Shown here in pieces: positions 53,905-64,000 of a DNA stretch of 64,000 nt. Below the pieces are notes generated by a model. The model made no database searches and was not told the DNA's origin. It saw nothing but the letters and a program-made list of their open reading frames with translations. The stretch is from Prorocentrum cordatum (lineage: Eukaryota; Sar; Dinophyceae; Prorocentrales; Prorocentraceae). The stretch spans positions 566,300 to 630,299 of the forward strand of contig CAUYUJ010018048.1 of assembly GCA_963575745.1 (NCBI GenBank), given 5' to 3'. How positions within the stretch are numbered: position 1 is the first letter of the stretch; the number at the start of each line of letters is the position of its first letter. The translations under genes were made by a program, and so were the position numbers.

Positions 53905-55594
53905 GTGCCATGTGCGGTCGGCTACATTCAGGCCGTCAAGCTCTTCATGCGGGAGCGCAGTGGCCTGCCGACGGACCCCGGCGACAGCAGCGACGACGGC
54001 AGCAACGGCAACGGAGGTGCAAGCGGCAGCAGAGGCCGCCTAGGCGCTACGGCGCCGCGGCCCCCTTCCACCGCGGGCCTGCCCCTGGGCGCGCAGTGGG
54101 CTGCGCGCGTCGCACTGGCTGGGGACTGCCCCGAGCTCCTGCCTTTGGAGGAGTGGGCGGCGCAGGCCAAGGATGAGACTGAAGCCGAGGGAGCTGCCTT
54201 CGCAGCCGTCCGCAGCCAGGGCCTCATCGAGTGGATCTACAACTCCCTGATCGCGGGCGCTGGGGTCTGCGCGCCTATCGGCGAGGCCCCCGAGGCCGGG
54301 CGCCCCGCGACAAGTTTCACGGCGCCCCCGCTCGCGGCCCCGACCGCGCCAAGGCCGCGGCGGCGCAGTGGTCCTCAGAGGTCTGGGGGGCCCGCCAGGG
54401 CAGCGACTGCCCCCGTCTTCGGCGCCCCCCGAACGACGTCGAGGCGCTCCCCCGACCCGCGGCCGACCGCGTCCGCAGGGCCGCCAAGACCTTCCGGCGC
54501 AGCACGGGGGTCGACAGTGACCGGCTCAACCCCGGAAAGGTCGCCGACCTCAGCGACCAGCTCTTCGAGGCCGCGATCGACTTCGGCATGAAGTTCGAGG
54601 AGCTTGGAGGATGGCCCGACGTCATCACCGGCCCGCTGTTGGTCATGCTTCCTCAGCCCCAAGGTGGCGTTCTGCCCATTGGGCTGCTGGGATGGCTCCC
54701 GCGCCTCTGGAGTCGCGCCCGTCAGCCCGATGCGAGGCGACGGGGTTCCCAGATCGACCCAGGCGTAGCGGGCTCCTGTTGGGGCGGCCGAGGGCGCCCG
54801 GCCGAGGAGGCCGTCTGGTGGCCGGCCCTGCGGTTTGAGGCCGCTCGCGCACGAGGCGAAGGAGCAGCTGCCGCCCACGTACGTAGACCTTTGGAATGCG
54901 TGCGAGCTGGTGGATTTGGCGATCACCCAGGTGCGGGGCATCTTGGCAGGTTACCTGCGGGGGCTCCTCGGCATGGCCCTCGCGCTCTACTACGGCGAAC
55001 GGCGGTTCATGCTCGGCGGCAGTGTCTGGGAACCCTTCCTGCTGGGCGCGGGTCTCATTCTGGCTGTTCGCATGCGGGGGGGCTTCTCAATAGCGGCCTG
55101 GTGGTCCTCGCCGACGAACCCGTTCGGCCGTGGCGAGTGCTGGAACCGCGCGTCACGCTCGCGATCATGTTCGGCTGCTGCTGCGCGGGCTGTCGCGGCC
55201 CCATGTCACAGGTCGCGGCATGCGTGGTAATTAGTTGGTGGCGCTCGGCTGCATGGTTTCGGAGTCCAAGAGCGAGTTGTAGGCAAGCTCGCCCGAATTG
55301 GCTTCGCTCGTTGCCAAGCAGATGGGCGACCAGGCTTTCCCCGTCGCGGACTCGGTCAAGAACCTCGGCGTGGACTACTGCCTCGACGGTCAGGCCTTCG
55401 TCGCCCTTGAGATGCGCCGCTCGAAGGCAGCCGCGCAGCTCCAGATGCCGCGCGCGATCCGATCGCAAGAGACACTCGCCGCGGCGAGGGTCGCCAACAC
55501 GGGCCTCCGGCCAGCTACACGGCACGGCCTAAGCGCGGCTGGCTGGCTTTCTCGCGTGGCAAACTTTGGGGGGGTTGGCCCAGGTGCGTAGGTT
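53905..55594 (+). pseudogene. Decayed non-LTR (LINE-like) reverse transcriptase
   Basis: Pieces of a reverse transcriptase appear in order but in different frames. From about 54480: a leader into FEELGGWPDVITGPLLVMLP, then QPQGGVLPIGLLGWLPRLWS. This is the fingers motif, where xLLPKPGGxxRPIxLLPxxxRLW is typical. About 54870-55075: YVDLWNACELVDLAI, with motif-A-like DLxxAxExVD, then LGMALALYYGERRFMLGGSV. About 55235-55591: LGCMVSESKSEL, stop, then SVKNLGVDYCLDG and NTGLRPATRHG, the thumb end of dinoflagellate LINE-type enzymes. In-frame stops at 55232 and 55280 and at least three frame changes make it dead. The catalytic YxDD box is not visible. Confidence 0.6.
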
Positions 55595-55621
55595 CGCCCA
55601 CGCACGGGGCCGGGCTCTGCA

Positions 55622-56154
55622 CCCATTGGCATAGCAATCGGTCCGTGTGCGAGGCCAGGTGCCTTGGGTCGAGTTGCTGTGCTGATGCTTCATCACCTGT
55701 GCTGCGCGCCGCTCTTGCTTTGTTCAGGCGTGGTACGTTGGTGCCTGCAGGCTCTGTCGCATGAGCGGAAGCTGAGCCAGGTGTGTAGTGTCGCTTACAC
55801 ATAGGATCGACCTCCGTTGCCAACGGCGTTGCAATTGTCCCTTTTTGGGCCTGCCCCAGAAGTATTGCGCCGCTGGTGGCGAGGTGCTGTCCTGCGGCGC
55901 GGCGCCCGACGCGCGCTTGTTCTGCCTGGCTCAATCTGTCTGGCGCGAGGCGCCATTTCATACCAGCGGCTTGACCGCTGTGCTGCGCTCGCCGGCAGCA
56001 GCAGGCTGCCGCCCCCTTTTTTACTGCCGCGAGGCGCGCTTTCCGTGCAGCTCTGCCCTCCGCTCTCGCGCTGGAGCGGGCCCCGCGCCATTGGCAATGC
56101 AACCAGTCCGTCTCAGTGGCCAGGAGCTGAATCGACGGGTTGCGCTGCTGATGG
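55622..56154. repeat. Direct repeat pair, about 65 bp, 468 bp apart
   Basis: CCATTGGCATAGCAATCGGT...GTTGCTGTGCTGATG (about 55622-55687) and CCATTGGCAATGCAACCAGT...GTTGCGCTGCTGATG (about 56090-56154). GTAGGTTCGCCC also occurs in both neighbourhoods (about 55586 and 56277). Confidence 0.55.
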
Positions 56155-56619
56155 GTCCCGGAGGAGCGTTAGCCCTCGTATCGCGTGCTAGCGCGCCATC
56201 CGTTCAATGTAGCTTCTGGCGCGCCGCGCGCGACAGCTGCCCGCGCGTCTGTCGGCGTGGAGGGCGACCCGAGAACGTAGGTTCGCCCGCGCTTTGGTTC
56301 GAACTCCGAGGCCTGAGGAGCAATCGCGTTGGTCGTAAGGCCTGGAGCCGTGTATTTGGTTGCTCCTCAGGCGCGGCGCACAGCAATGCCGTGTGCCAGC
56401 ACGCTTGTCTGACCAGCGTGGCCTCTTCTAGCTGCCGCGCGGGCTGAGTCGTTCCGACAGCTGGGATCGGTCATCCGTTTGCCTCGGCTGAGGCGGTTGG
56501 TTGTTTTCGGCACTCGGTCGAATCTGCGCGTGTGCGCCGAGCGTTGCCACCGCAGGGCTCAAGGGAAACGCCTCGGTCCGAGGGGCAGCACGAGCTAGAA
56601 ACTTACGTCCTCTCCAGAC

Positions 56620-56895
56620 GCAGGGATCACCATCATCATCCGGAACATCATCCTCATCATCATCATCATCCGCAGAGTCGGTATAATATTCATTATCACC
56701 ACCACCACCATCATCATCACGACCACCGTCATCTCACCGCAACATAACAAACCATAACCTATGATACCTTACCGTATCGTTATGTCAGCATAACAACATA
56801 ACCTTCCATACTGATCATAACACACCATACCATGCCATGCCATAACATACCATACCATCTCATAACGTGATATCGCATACCATAACACATAATAA
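56620..56895. repeat. CAT/CAC triplets and CATAC/CATAA pentamers
   Basis: ATCATCATC/CACCACC triplets to about 56730, then CCATACCATGCC- and CATAACATA-type pentamers, the opposite-strand form of the repeat at 2265 and 45415. Confidence 0.75.
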
Positions 56896-57532
56896 CAGGA
56901 AGACGGAGGGAGAACTTGTGAGTCTCGGCGCTGTCGGAATAATAACAAAACCCCATCCTTCGGATGGGGGGAAAACCATCGTCATTCTCACGCCCGAGCC
57001 CTGGATCTGCACGATCAAGGGTCCTCTGGCAATGGCGCCAGCCGAGCCTCTCCAAAACAAATCGGGTGGGTGGGTGGGATGTATACTCCAGCGTTGGAGT
57101 TTGCGACTCCACGCTCTTCAAACCCATGTGTCCCCCATTTCACGAAAATTGACCACATAGATTACATAACACCCCATTGGCGGCATCACACAGCAAGTCG
57201 AGACTGCAGGAGCCCAGTGTTTGGGGTCCATTTCGATTTTGGAATTATGAGCGTGTTAGAGCCTCCGTGGATGGACGGACGGCCGAATGAGGAGGTCTGG
57301 GAGGCTCTCAAACCTTCAAAGTGGAGGTTCCACCGCCACTTTGCATTTTATCTATACACATCCTGGGAGTCTGCTCCTGATCCTTGTGAGATTGTGTTCG
57401 TTTTGTCTGGTTTGTTTCGGCTAGATGAAAGTTCAAGAGCCCAGGGGGAGTGGAGTGAGGAGAAGGGTCAGGAGGAACCAGAGGCAGAAAAGGGGCAGGA
57501 CGGGGGGGGGGGCAGGGGCAGGGGGTGGGGAG

Positions 57533-57698
57533 GAGTGGGGGCATTGCCGGTGATCCTGTTCGACATGTCGGTCACCGTGCAGGTCCTGTATTTCCCGGTG
57601 TACTACGCCGTGCAGGAGGTCGTCCGGAGCGCGACCCCAGCTTGGGGCCGGGTATGGGCGGACCTCAACGCCAACAGGTGGACCAGCATGAAGAAACT
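57533..57698 (+). CDS. Mpv17/PMP22-family membrane protein, middle exon
   Basis: The frame reads LPVILFDMSVTVQVLYFPVY and then YAVQEVV. This matches the third helix region of the family (KxxxDQxxxxPxxxxxFY). It ends WADLNANRWTSMKKL, the loop before the last helix. The family DQ is DM here. The acceptor is an unusual all-purine GGTGGGGAG|G with no pyrimidine tract; the donor is CT|GTACGG. Phase agrees on both sides: one base from the exon at 50395, two bases passed to the exon at 60440. The same frame is also open upstream to 57070, so the true 5' border is uncertain. Confidence 0.6.
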
Positions 57699-58446
57699 GT
57701 ACGGTTAATAGAGCCCCAACCCTGCCAAGTCGATTGGCGATTTTTCTTGTGCGGCTCCCGAGCGGGTGCAGCGGCCGCAGTTCGCGCGCTGCAATGGTAG
57801 TCATTACGGCCCCCGTGAGGGGAAGCGGGTTCAAATAAAAAATCTGAGGTGGGGCTCAGTTTGGCGGGTGTTTGCGGTGTGAAAAACATGTTCAGGAGTT
57901 TCTCAGGAGGTGTTCAGGATGTGCTCATGCAGCTCTCGGGAGATTCTTCGGAACCTAGGGAACTTCCGCCAGGGAACCAATCCTTCAGCCGGGGAGCTGC
58001 TTTTGTTGTCACCCCGGGACCCATGAGCGGCAGCATGCGTCCCAGGTTGGGTCGGGCCCAATCCAGCTAAAAGGGGCGTTACCTTGGTGTTATAGATATC
58101 ATATAGGCGGCCACAGGATGGGCACCAAATCGTCACCATATTGAGGGCCGTGGTGACATCGCCAGCCTGGTGCGAAGAGGCCCAGATACAAATTGCGCTA
58201 AATCAAAAGAGGAAAAGGGAGGAGTGAGATGAGGGAGCGGCAATTGGAGGGGGGAGTGAGAGATGGGGGATGTGGAAAGGACGACGAGGGCAGGGGGCAG
58301 GGGTGCACATACCAGGGCAGATGGCGTCGCATGAATCTCGGAAACACCGTCGAGATGAAATGCCACTCACCGCGCCGTTGGGTCAAGTTCGGCACTGGAT
58401 TCGCCGGTGTCGGTGCCTGTGGCGCTCCGCTGGTGCCAGGGGTGTC

Positions 58447-58600
58447 GGGCTGGCAAAAGTATTTTTACCTGCCCCAGCCGGCGGTCACCGCGGATTTTCG
58501 CCAACCCTGTAAAAAATGGGGCCGGCAAACAATGGGTGGCTTTGTTTGGCACCGCGCGGGGGGGGGGCCGGCAAACATATTTTTGCCAGCCCCTCCCCGC
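58447..58600. repeat. Inverted repeat around TGGCAAAAATATTTTTGCC-like palindromes
   Basis: GGGCTGGCAAAAGTATTTTT and the reverse complement of ATATTTTTGCCAGCCCC (about 58585-58602) pair over about 27 bp with mismatches. Each arm is itself nearly palindromic. It lies in the second Mpv17-like intron. Confidence 0.45.
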
Positions 58601-59630
58601 TGGCACCATGCGGGGACGGAAGCGATGGCGGCGTCCAGGCATCGTTCCTGTTCGGTTGCCCGGGGCCCCGCTGGAGGCCAACCGAGGCATCAGGAGCATC
58701 CCCGGGGGTGCAAAAGCATCGGGGACTCAAGGAGCGCATGCTTCAGGCGAACCACAATTAGAATTGCAAGCGCCAGCTCTCACACTATACCCATGCACGT
58801 CCCACGTCTTCCCTCCATGGCCCGCGCCTTGGCATGCGCATATGAAGACCAACGCGCGCCTGGCAACTTATGTTTTGGTGACCGTCCAGATCTTGCCAGG
58901 CATGCGGTGTCACCGCGCTACCCCCCAAGGTACAGCTGGGCTGGGCCCGGCCCAAGTCCCAGGATCAACAGCGGGTTTGGGAGAGGAGAGCCCCGTGGCG
59001 AAAACAGCGGGGGCAGAGGCCGATAGCAGTTCCTGCCCATTTTGAGAGAGGCAGGATCCGCTGGTCGTGCCGCCGTGGGCGCGCCCGTCAGGAGCGAACG
59101 TCGCCTGCCCGAGAGCGGCCACTGCCGGTTTTCCAGGTCACCCCCATGGCCAGGCAGATACCAGTAGGGGAAGAAACACACAGACACGATTAGTCGTCGA
59201 TCCCCGGGGAAATATGGGAAAATATGGGAGGTGGGGGGGGAAGCGAAAATCCAGAACATATGGGAAAACATGGGAATCCTGCGATACTAGTGTCTACTTA
59301 TTTGTGTGACCTCGGGCCCTTTTTTAAGATAGCCGCGCTTCGCGGCATCGCGGACGGGTCCGGGGAGGCGCTCTCCTCGAGCGCGGGCGCCACGTGGGCG
59401 CAGAAATAAGCGGCGCGACGTGTGGTGGCCCGGGTGTTTCTCGACACTAGATTTAAGTCGGGCTGTCCCTCTGCATGGGGAATATTCAAACATATAATCA
59501 GTCCAGGGACGATTGTTTTACTTTTTTTGAGCATTTTGGGATTATTTCTTGTCTATTTTTTTCATCCAAAATCTGCTGTAGGGGGACACGCCCGACCTAC
59601 CACTAGTTGGTGGGCATCGTTTTCATTTTC

Positions 59631-59777
59631 GGTGGCCACATGTGATCCTTACCCCCACCCCCCACGATTTCTAAAGAGGGGTGTGGGTTCACTCCGCTCA
59701 GGACCTCCCGAGCGACATGAACCCCCACCCCCTTTCGAGATCGTGGGGGGTGGGGGTAGGGTTCACATGTGGCCACC
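59631..59777. mobile_element. Foldback element with about 68-bp arms
   Basis: The left arm (59631-59699) starts GGTGGCCACATGTGATCCTT and ends GGGTTCACTCCGCTC. The right arm (59710-59777) starts GAGCGACATGAACCCC and ends GTTCACATGTGGCCACC. They pair over almost their whole length, including TACCCCCACCCCCCACGAT. The loop is about 10 bases. Outside the arms, CACGCCC and GGGCGTG may extend the symmetry. It lies in the second Mpv17-like intron. Confidence 0.75.
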
Positions 59778-60439
59778 AGCATGTTTTTGCCCCCATCGGG
59801 GGCGTGCCCATTTATGATCCGTCTCCCTTCGGGCAGGCCTGATTAGCGCAACTGTAGCTATAGTCGCTCCAGAGCGATCCAGCATGCTTTCGGAGCATCC
59901 TGGAACCTTTTCTGGAACGGCGCCCGATAATACTCCGCGCCCTATGCATTATCCAAGCCCGCAAGTGTTGCACAAACCCAGAAGGCATTCGAAGGCCCCT
60001 GCGCTGTTGCGTAGAACCGTCTTCAGATTCAGGCGACAATTCGTCGGGCCCTACGGCCTTCCCTCTTTGTAATTTCGCCAAGTACTGTCTTCAGTTCAGT
60101 CGATAAAAAACTTTGACGTATTGGGAGGAAACGTGACGTGTAATTATGGCCCATGGGGTCGTGGTTGCCCATATTTTGAATTCATCAGAATCGTCGGGTT
60201 CCTGGGCCTGGGCCCCTTCTGAAGACTTCTTGTGGCAAGAGCCCTGAGGCATCCGATGTCTTGTTTTTTTCACCGCGGGGTCCCCAGACGTCCTGGATCT
60301 TTCCCCAGGGCCGTTTTTGCAGAACTGGTCCTTTTTGGATCGTTCCATGGCCTGGAGAAGGCCCTGGGAGGGAGGTTGAAAACAGCCACGGTATCCCGTC
60401 GGGATTATCTTAAGGCGCAAGCTTGTTTGCATTCGAGAG

Positions 60440-60599
60440 GTGGGACGACACGCGATCGCTCTGCTCGATCTACCTGCCGCTCGCATGGCTGAACTACACC
60501 TACGTGCCCTCGGCCTGGCGGGGCACCTTCTCGGGCGTCGCGGGCATCGGCTGGGCGGTGCTTCTGTCACGCACGAGGGGCGAGCGCCGGACGGAGTAA
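60440..60599 (+). CDS. Mpv17/PMP22-family membrane protein, C-terminal exon
   Basis: After CATTCGAGAG|G the frame reads WDDTRSLCSIYLPLAWLNYT then YVPSAWRGTFSGVAGIGWAV, and LLSRTRGERRTE with TAA at 60597-60599. This is the diagnostic family end: (W/L)PxxxxxNFxxVPxxxR, then a helix closing with WxxxLS. Nearly every codon ends in G or C. The single leading base completes the Leu codon started at 57697, giving MKKLWDD. Because the segment has no ATG it is easily missed by start-to-stop searches. It fixes the strand and 3' end of a gene of at least 10.2 kb. Confidence 0.75.
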
Positions 60600-63180
60600 T
60601 TCGGGCTCGCGGCGCGAGATGCGGCGCGAGGTCGGTGTCGGTGTGTTCCCAGGCGCGAGGTCGGTGTCGGTGTCGGTCAAGTCGGCACCGAGGCCGACTC
60701 GATCCTCCGAAGAATTGGCTTCTCCCTTCCCAGACGCTTTTCTTGCATTTCGGCCCCAAGAGGTCGCGACGCCAGAGGTCTGCGCCCCCGAGTGCACCAA
60801 CGTAGGAGGAGCGGGATGGTACATTGTTATAGGGCCTGCCCTGCAGGCCGTTTGTGTTGACCTTCTTCCCTCCTCGCTGCAGTTATTCTTTTCCGCATCG
60901 TCGATGCGCGTAGTGTTCACCCCTGCTTTCTGTGAGTTTGCATGATAGCCAGCTGCCTGCGGCAAGTCCCGCCACCGTGCCAGCCTAGCAGTCTTGGAGG
61001 CGATTGTTCGAGGGGCTACGGAAGGCCGTAACGTGTGATGATTCGTGTCCCGAGGCAGCGGGAGAGCCGTACCGTGGAATGCTTTCTTCCGCGTCGTTCT
61101 GGTGCCGAGTCAGGGGCCAGTGCGGATGTTTGATCCACGAGTGTCGGCCACACGGCCGGGTCAGCTGATGACGCAGTTGCGCCCCCCGCCCCCCTCTTGC
61201 TCTCCCTCTCTTGCCCATTCCCCCTTTCGGGGCCCCGAGGCTGTCTGGCCGCAGTGATTTCTCACGTTCGGCGGAGGCTGCGCTGCGCGAGCGTCCCGCT
61301 GTTCTGCAGCAGGCGGCCCGGGCCGCGCGCTTTTTTGTCGTTGGCAGCACCGCCCATGGCTCCAAGAGGAGAGTCACTGGCTCGAGGCTCGAGCAGGAGC
61401 TCGGAGGCAGAGGGCCTTTTGGCATAACAGAAACGAATTCGCCCATATTGATCGAGACCTGACCTGATCCTTATCAGGACGAAGGCCTTTCCTGAGGCGT
61501 CGCATGTTGCGAATGCTGGTGATGGTGGGCGGCCCGCGATCCGGCCCGCGAGTGGCCGAAGCGTGCCCAGAGGGTGAAGAGGCTGTGCACGTTGCTCCCT
61601 TGGTCCCGTCACGGTTTTGCAGGAGTTTCAGTTTTGTAGCTCGGAGGGCTTGGGGTCGGGGGGCGAGAGCACTGAGGTGCCACAGCTCCGCCAGGACCTC
61701 TCTGTACAGTCCGTCAGCCCACGACAAAAGAGAGACTCGTGAGGCGTACGCATGCGAGAACAAACAAAAACATCGAGACGCGAAGCTAGTTAAGTCAGCG
61801 AAGAGGCAAAGGGGCGGATCTGGGCCTCTGGGGCCCATTATCGGGACCCAGGACGATAAAAAGTTGTTCCGGGGCGAAAAGCCCAGGAGTTCTGCGGCCG
61901 TGGATGGCAACAAATTACATCGGAGGATCATTGGAGCCAAGGCGGGCGGGAAACGCATCCACATCCACGGCCTCGCGGTCTGGACCCAGACCCCCGACGT
62001 TGTGATGCCTCTTCAGCGCGGACCCATGGAGCTGCCGGCTCCTCCTCCCCGTGCCGGTGTTTCACCCCGGGCCGTGCCCTGGCCCTCGGCGGCCCCCGGG
62101 CTCTGGCCCCCCAGAGGACAAAGTCGGCCCGCCGTCGGCGCCCGCCCGCCCGCAGCGTCGTTTGTCCCAGGATGCGCGATTCCACTGCTCGGTGTGCCGC
62201 CCCGACACGCCTGCGGAGCGTCCGCCGGCACTACGAGCAGGCATGTGGCTTCTCGAGGCGCAAGGAGGTCGTTGTCGTTCCCGACGGGCCATGGTGCCTC
62301 GTCCCCGCCAGCCCGCCACCTTAGTCGGGGATTTCAAAACTCGAGACCCGAAGCATGCAGCCCGTATCCCAGTCTAGTGGGGTGAATGAGCCCGTGGGGC
62401 CAAGGCCACGCGAGTTGGGACAGGGATCGGTTGAACGATGCTCAAAGAAGTCTGGGTGCCCAGAACCGCGATGGCACGGATCCCTGGGGGTAGGAGCATG
62501 ACCACGAAAAATTGTGTTCGCAACCGCCGCCGCGCACGGTGCAGCGGACATGCTTCGGAGTAGACTCGCGAGTGTGAGACGTCCAACTGAGCAAGGGCAT
62601 TCTGTTTCGGACTAAGGCCTGCGTACGTTGGTGTGTACATGTGGGGTAACCAGATCCGGGCATGTCTGCTGCTCGTGGCACCGTCTGGTGCGCGGAGGCG
62701 GTGGTGGATTTTCGTCTGGCGGCCGACGCAGGAGGCCTCATTCCAATGTTCTTTCTCCACAGCCGCCGAGGCGGCCGAAAGCGCTACTCAGTAAAAATGG
62801 AGTCTCGCTGTGCTGTCTCCTCATTGCTGGGGAGGACGGGGAGGGAGGTGAGGAGGGAGGAGGGATAGGGAGGAGGAGGAGGAGAAAGAGGAGGAGGAGG
62901 AGGAAAAGGATAGGAGGAGGAGAGGCAGGAGAGGGTGGAGGAGATGGAGGAGTGAGGAGGAGGAGCAGGGGAGGATGGGGAGTCCCAGACCTCGGAATCG
63001 ATGTTTTCGGTGTTCGATGTTTTTAGACGATTACGTTGGTTCCCACAGACTTTCTGTCCCTGGACAAGAATCTGTCCCCAGGGAAGGGGGCGAGACCCCT
63101 TGAGCGGCGCGTTGACAAACATCACATCGTCGGATGTCCTGGTTCGGCAATGTTTTCGGACGTTTTCCCAGAGGCGCACC
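60600..63180. other. Spacer between the Mpv17-like and tubulin genes
   Basis: GAGGTCGGTGTCGGTGT is duplicated at about 60627 and 60654. Open frames on both strands (for example + 61504-62385 and - 61374-61964) have no family match. A C2HC-finger-like trace (FHCSVCRPDT, then, after a 1-base frame change, RRHYEQACGFSRRKE) lies at about 62175-62270. A GGA-rich purine patch lies at about 62840-62975. Confidence 0.35.
62840..62975. repeat. (GGA)n microsatellite
   Basis: GGAGGAGGAGAAAGAGG-type purine triplets. Confidence 0.85.

Positions 63181-64000
<820 letters not shown>

Noticed and set aside
58229-59026. 265-codon + frame in the second Mpv17-like intron
   Set aside because: It spans a palindromic repeat and competes with another open + frame; nothing in it is recognisable.
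61504-62385. 293-codon + frame and 196-codon - frame overlapping it
   Set aside because: Both are open with similar composition and neither matches a family, so neither can be supported.

Overview
The window looks like nuclear DNA of a dinoflagellate with a large, repeat-choked genome. The evidence is fourfold. A 22-base match (one mismatch) to the dinoflagellate spliced leader lies 91 bases upstream of an alpha-tubulin start codon. Exons have very high GC at third codon positions and are separated by multi-kilobase introns. Intron borders often read AG|G, and one donor appears to be non-GT. A very large fraction of the sequence is trinucleotide repeat. No species can be named from the sequence alone.

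Three genes can be recognised by protein family, all on the + strand. (1) At 1770-12858 are the last exons of an FCP1/SCP-like (CTD small phosphatase, HAD fold) gene; the catalytic DxDx(T/V) exons must lie left of the window. Its introns (about 3.2 and 7.5 kb) are largely tandem and trinucleotide repeats. (2) At about 50395-60599 are three exons of an Mpv17/PMP22/Sym1-family membrane protein. The first intron (about 6.9 kb) holds a decayed non-LTR reverse transcriptase locus, and the second (about 2.7 kb) holds foldback elements. (3) At 63701-64000 are the first 100 codons of alpha-tubulin, running off the right edge, with the relict spliced leader in its 5' region. This suggests the gene descends from a retroposed, trans-spliced mRNA. 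The shared orientation fits the unidirectional gene arrays known in dinoflagellates.

Layout: 0-13 kb, phosphatase exons among tandem arrays (53-, 77/99-, 83- and 115-bp units) and a 5.4-kb field of (GAT)n/(GGA)n. 13-19 kb, (GTC)n fields around a composite repeat element (15426-16397). 19-28 kb, G/C-rich unique sequence with several dispersed repeat families. 28-36 kb, coding-like fragments, a small terminal-inverted-repeat element, the second copy of the composite element (30200-31302) and the second 83-bp array. 35.7-37 kb, a Cys-rich open reading region. 37-40 kb, a large tandem duplication. 40-50 kb, homopolymer-rich DNA with a few exon-like segments. 50-61 kb, the Mpv17-like gene. 61-64 kb, spacer and alpha-tubulin.

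Most long open frames here are artefacts of trinucleotide repeats. Exon borders were chosen by eye from reading frame, splice signals and family alignment, and could move by tens of bases. Segments called only from GC3 and splice-like borders are given low confidence.
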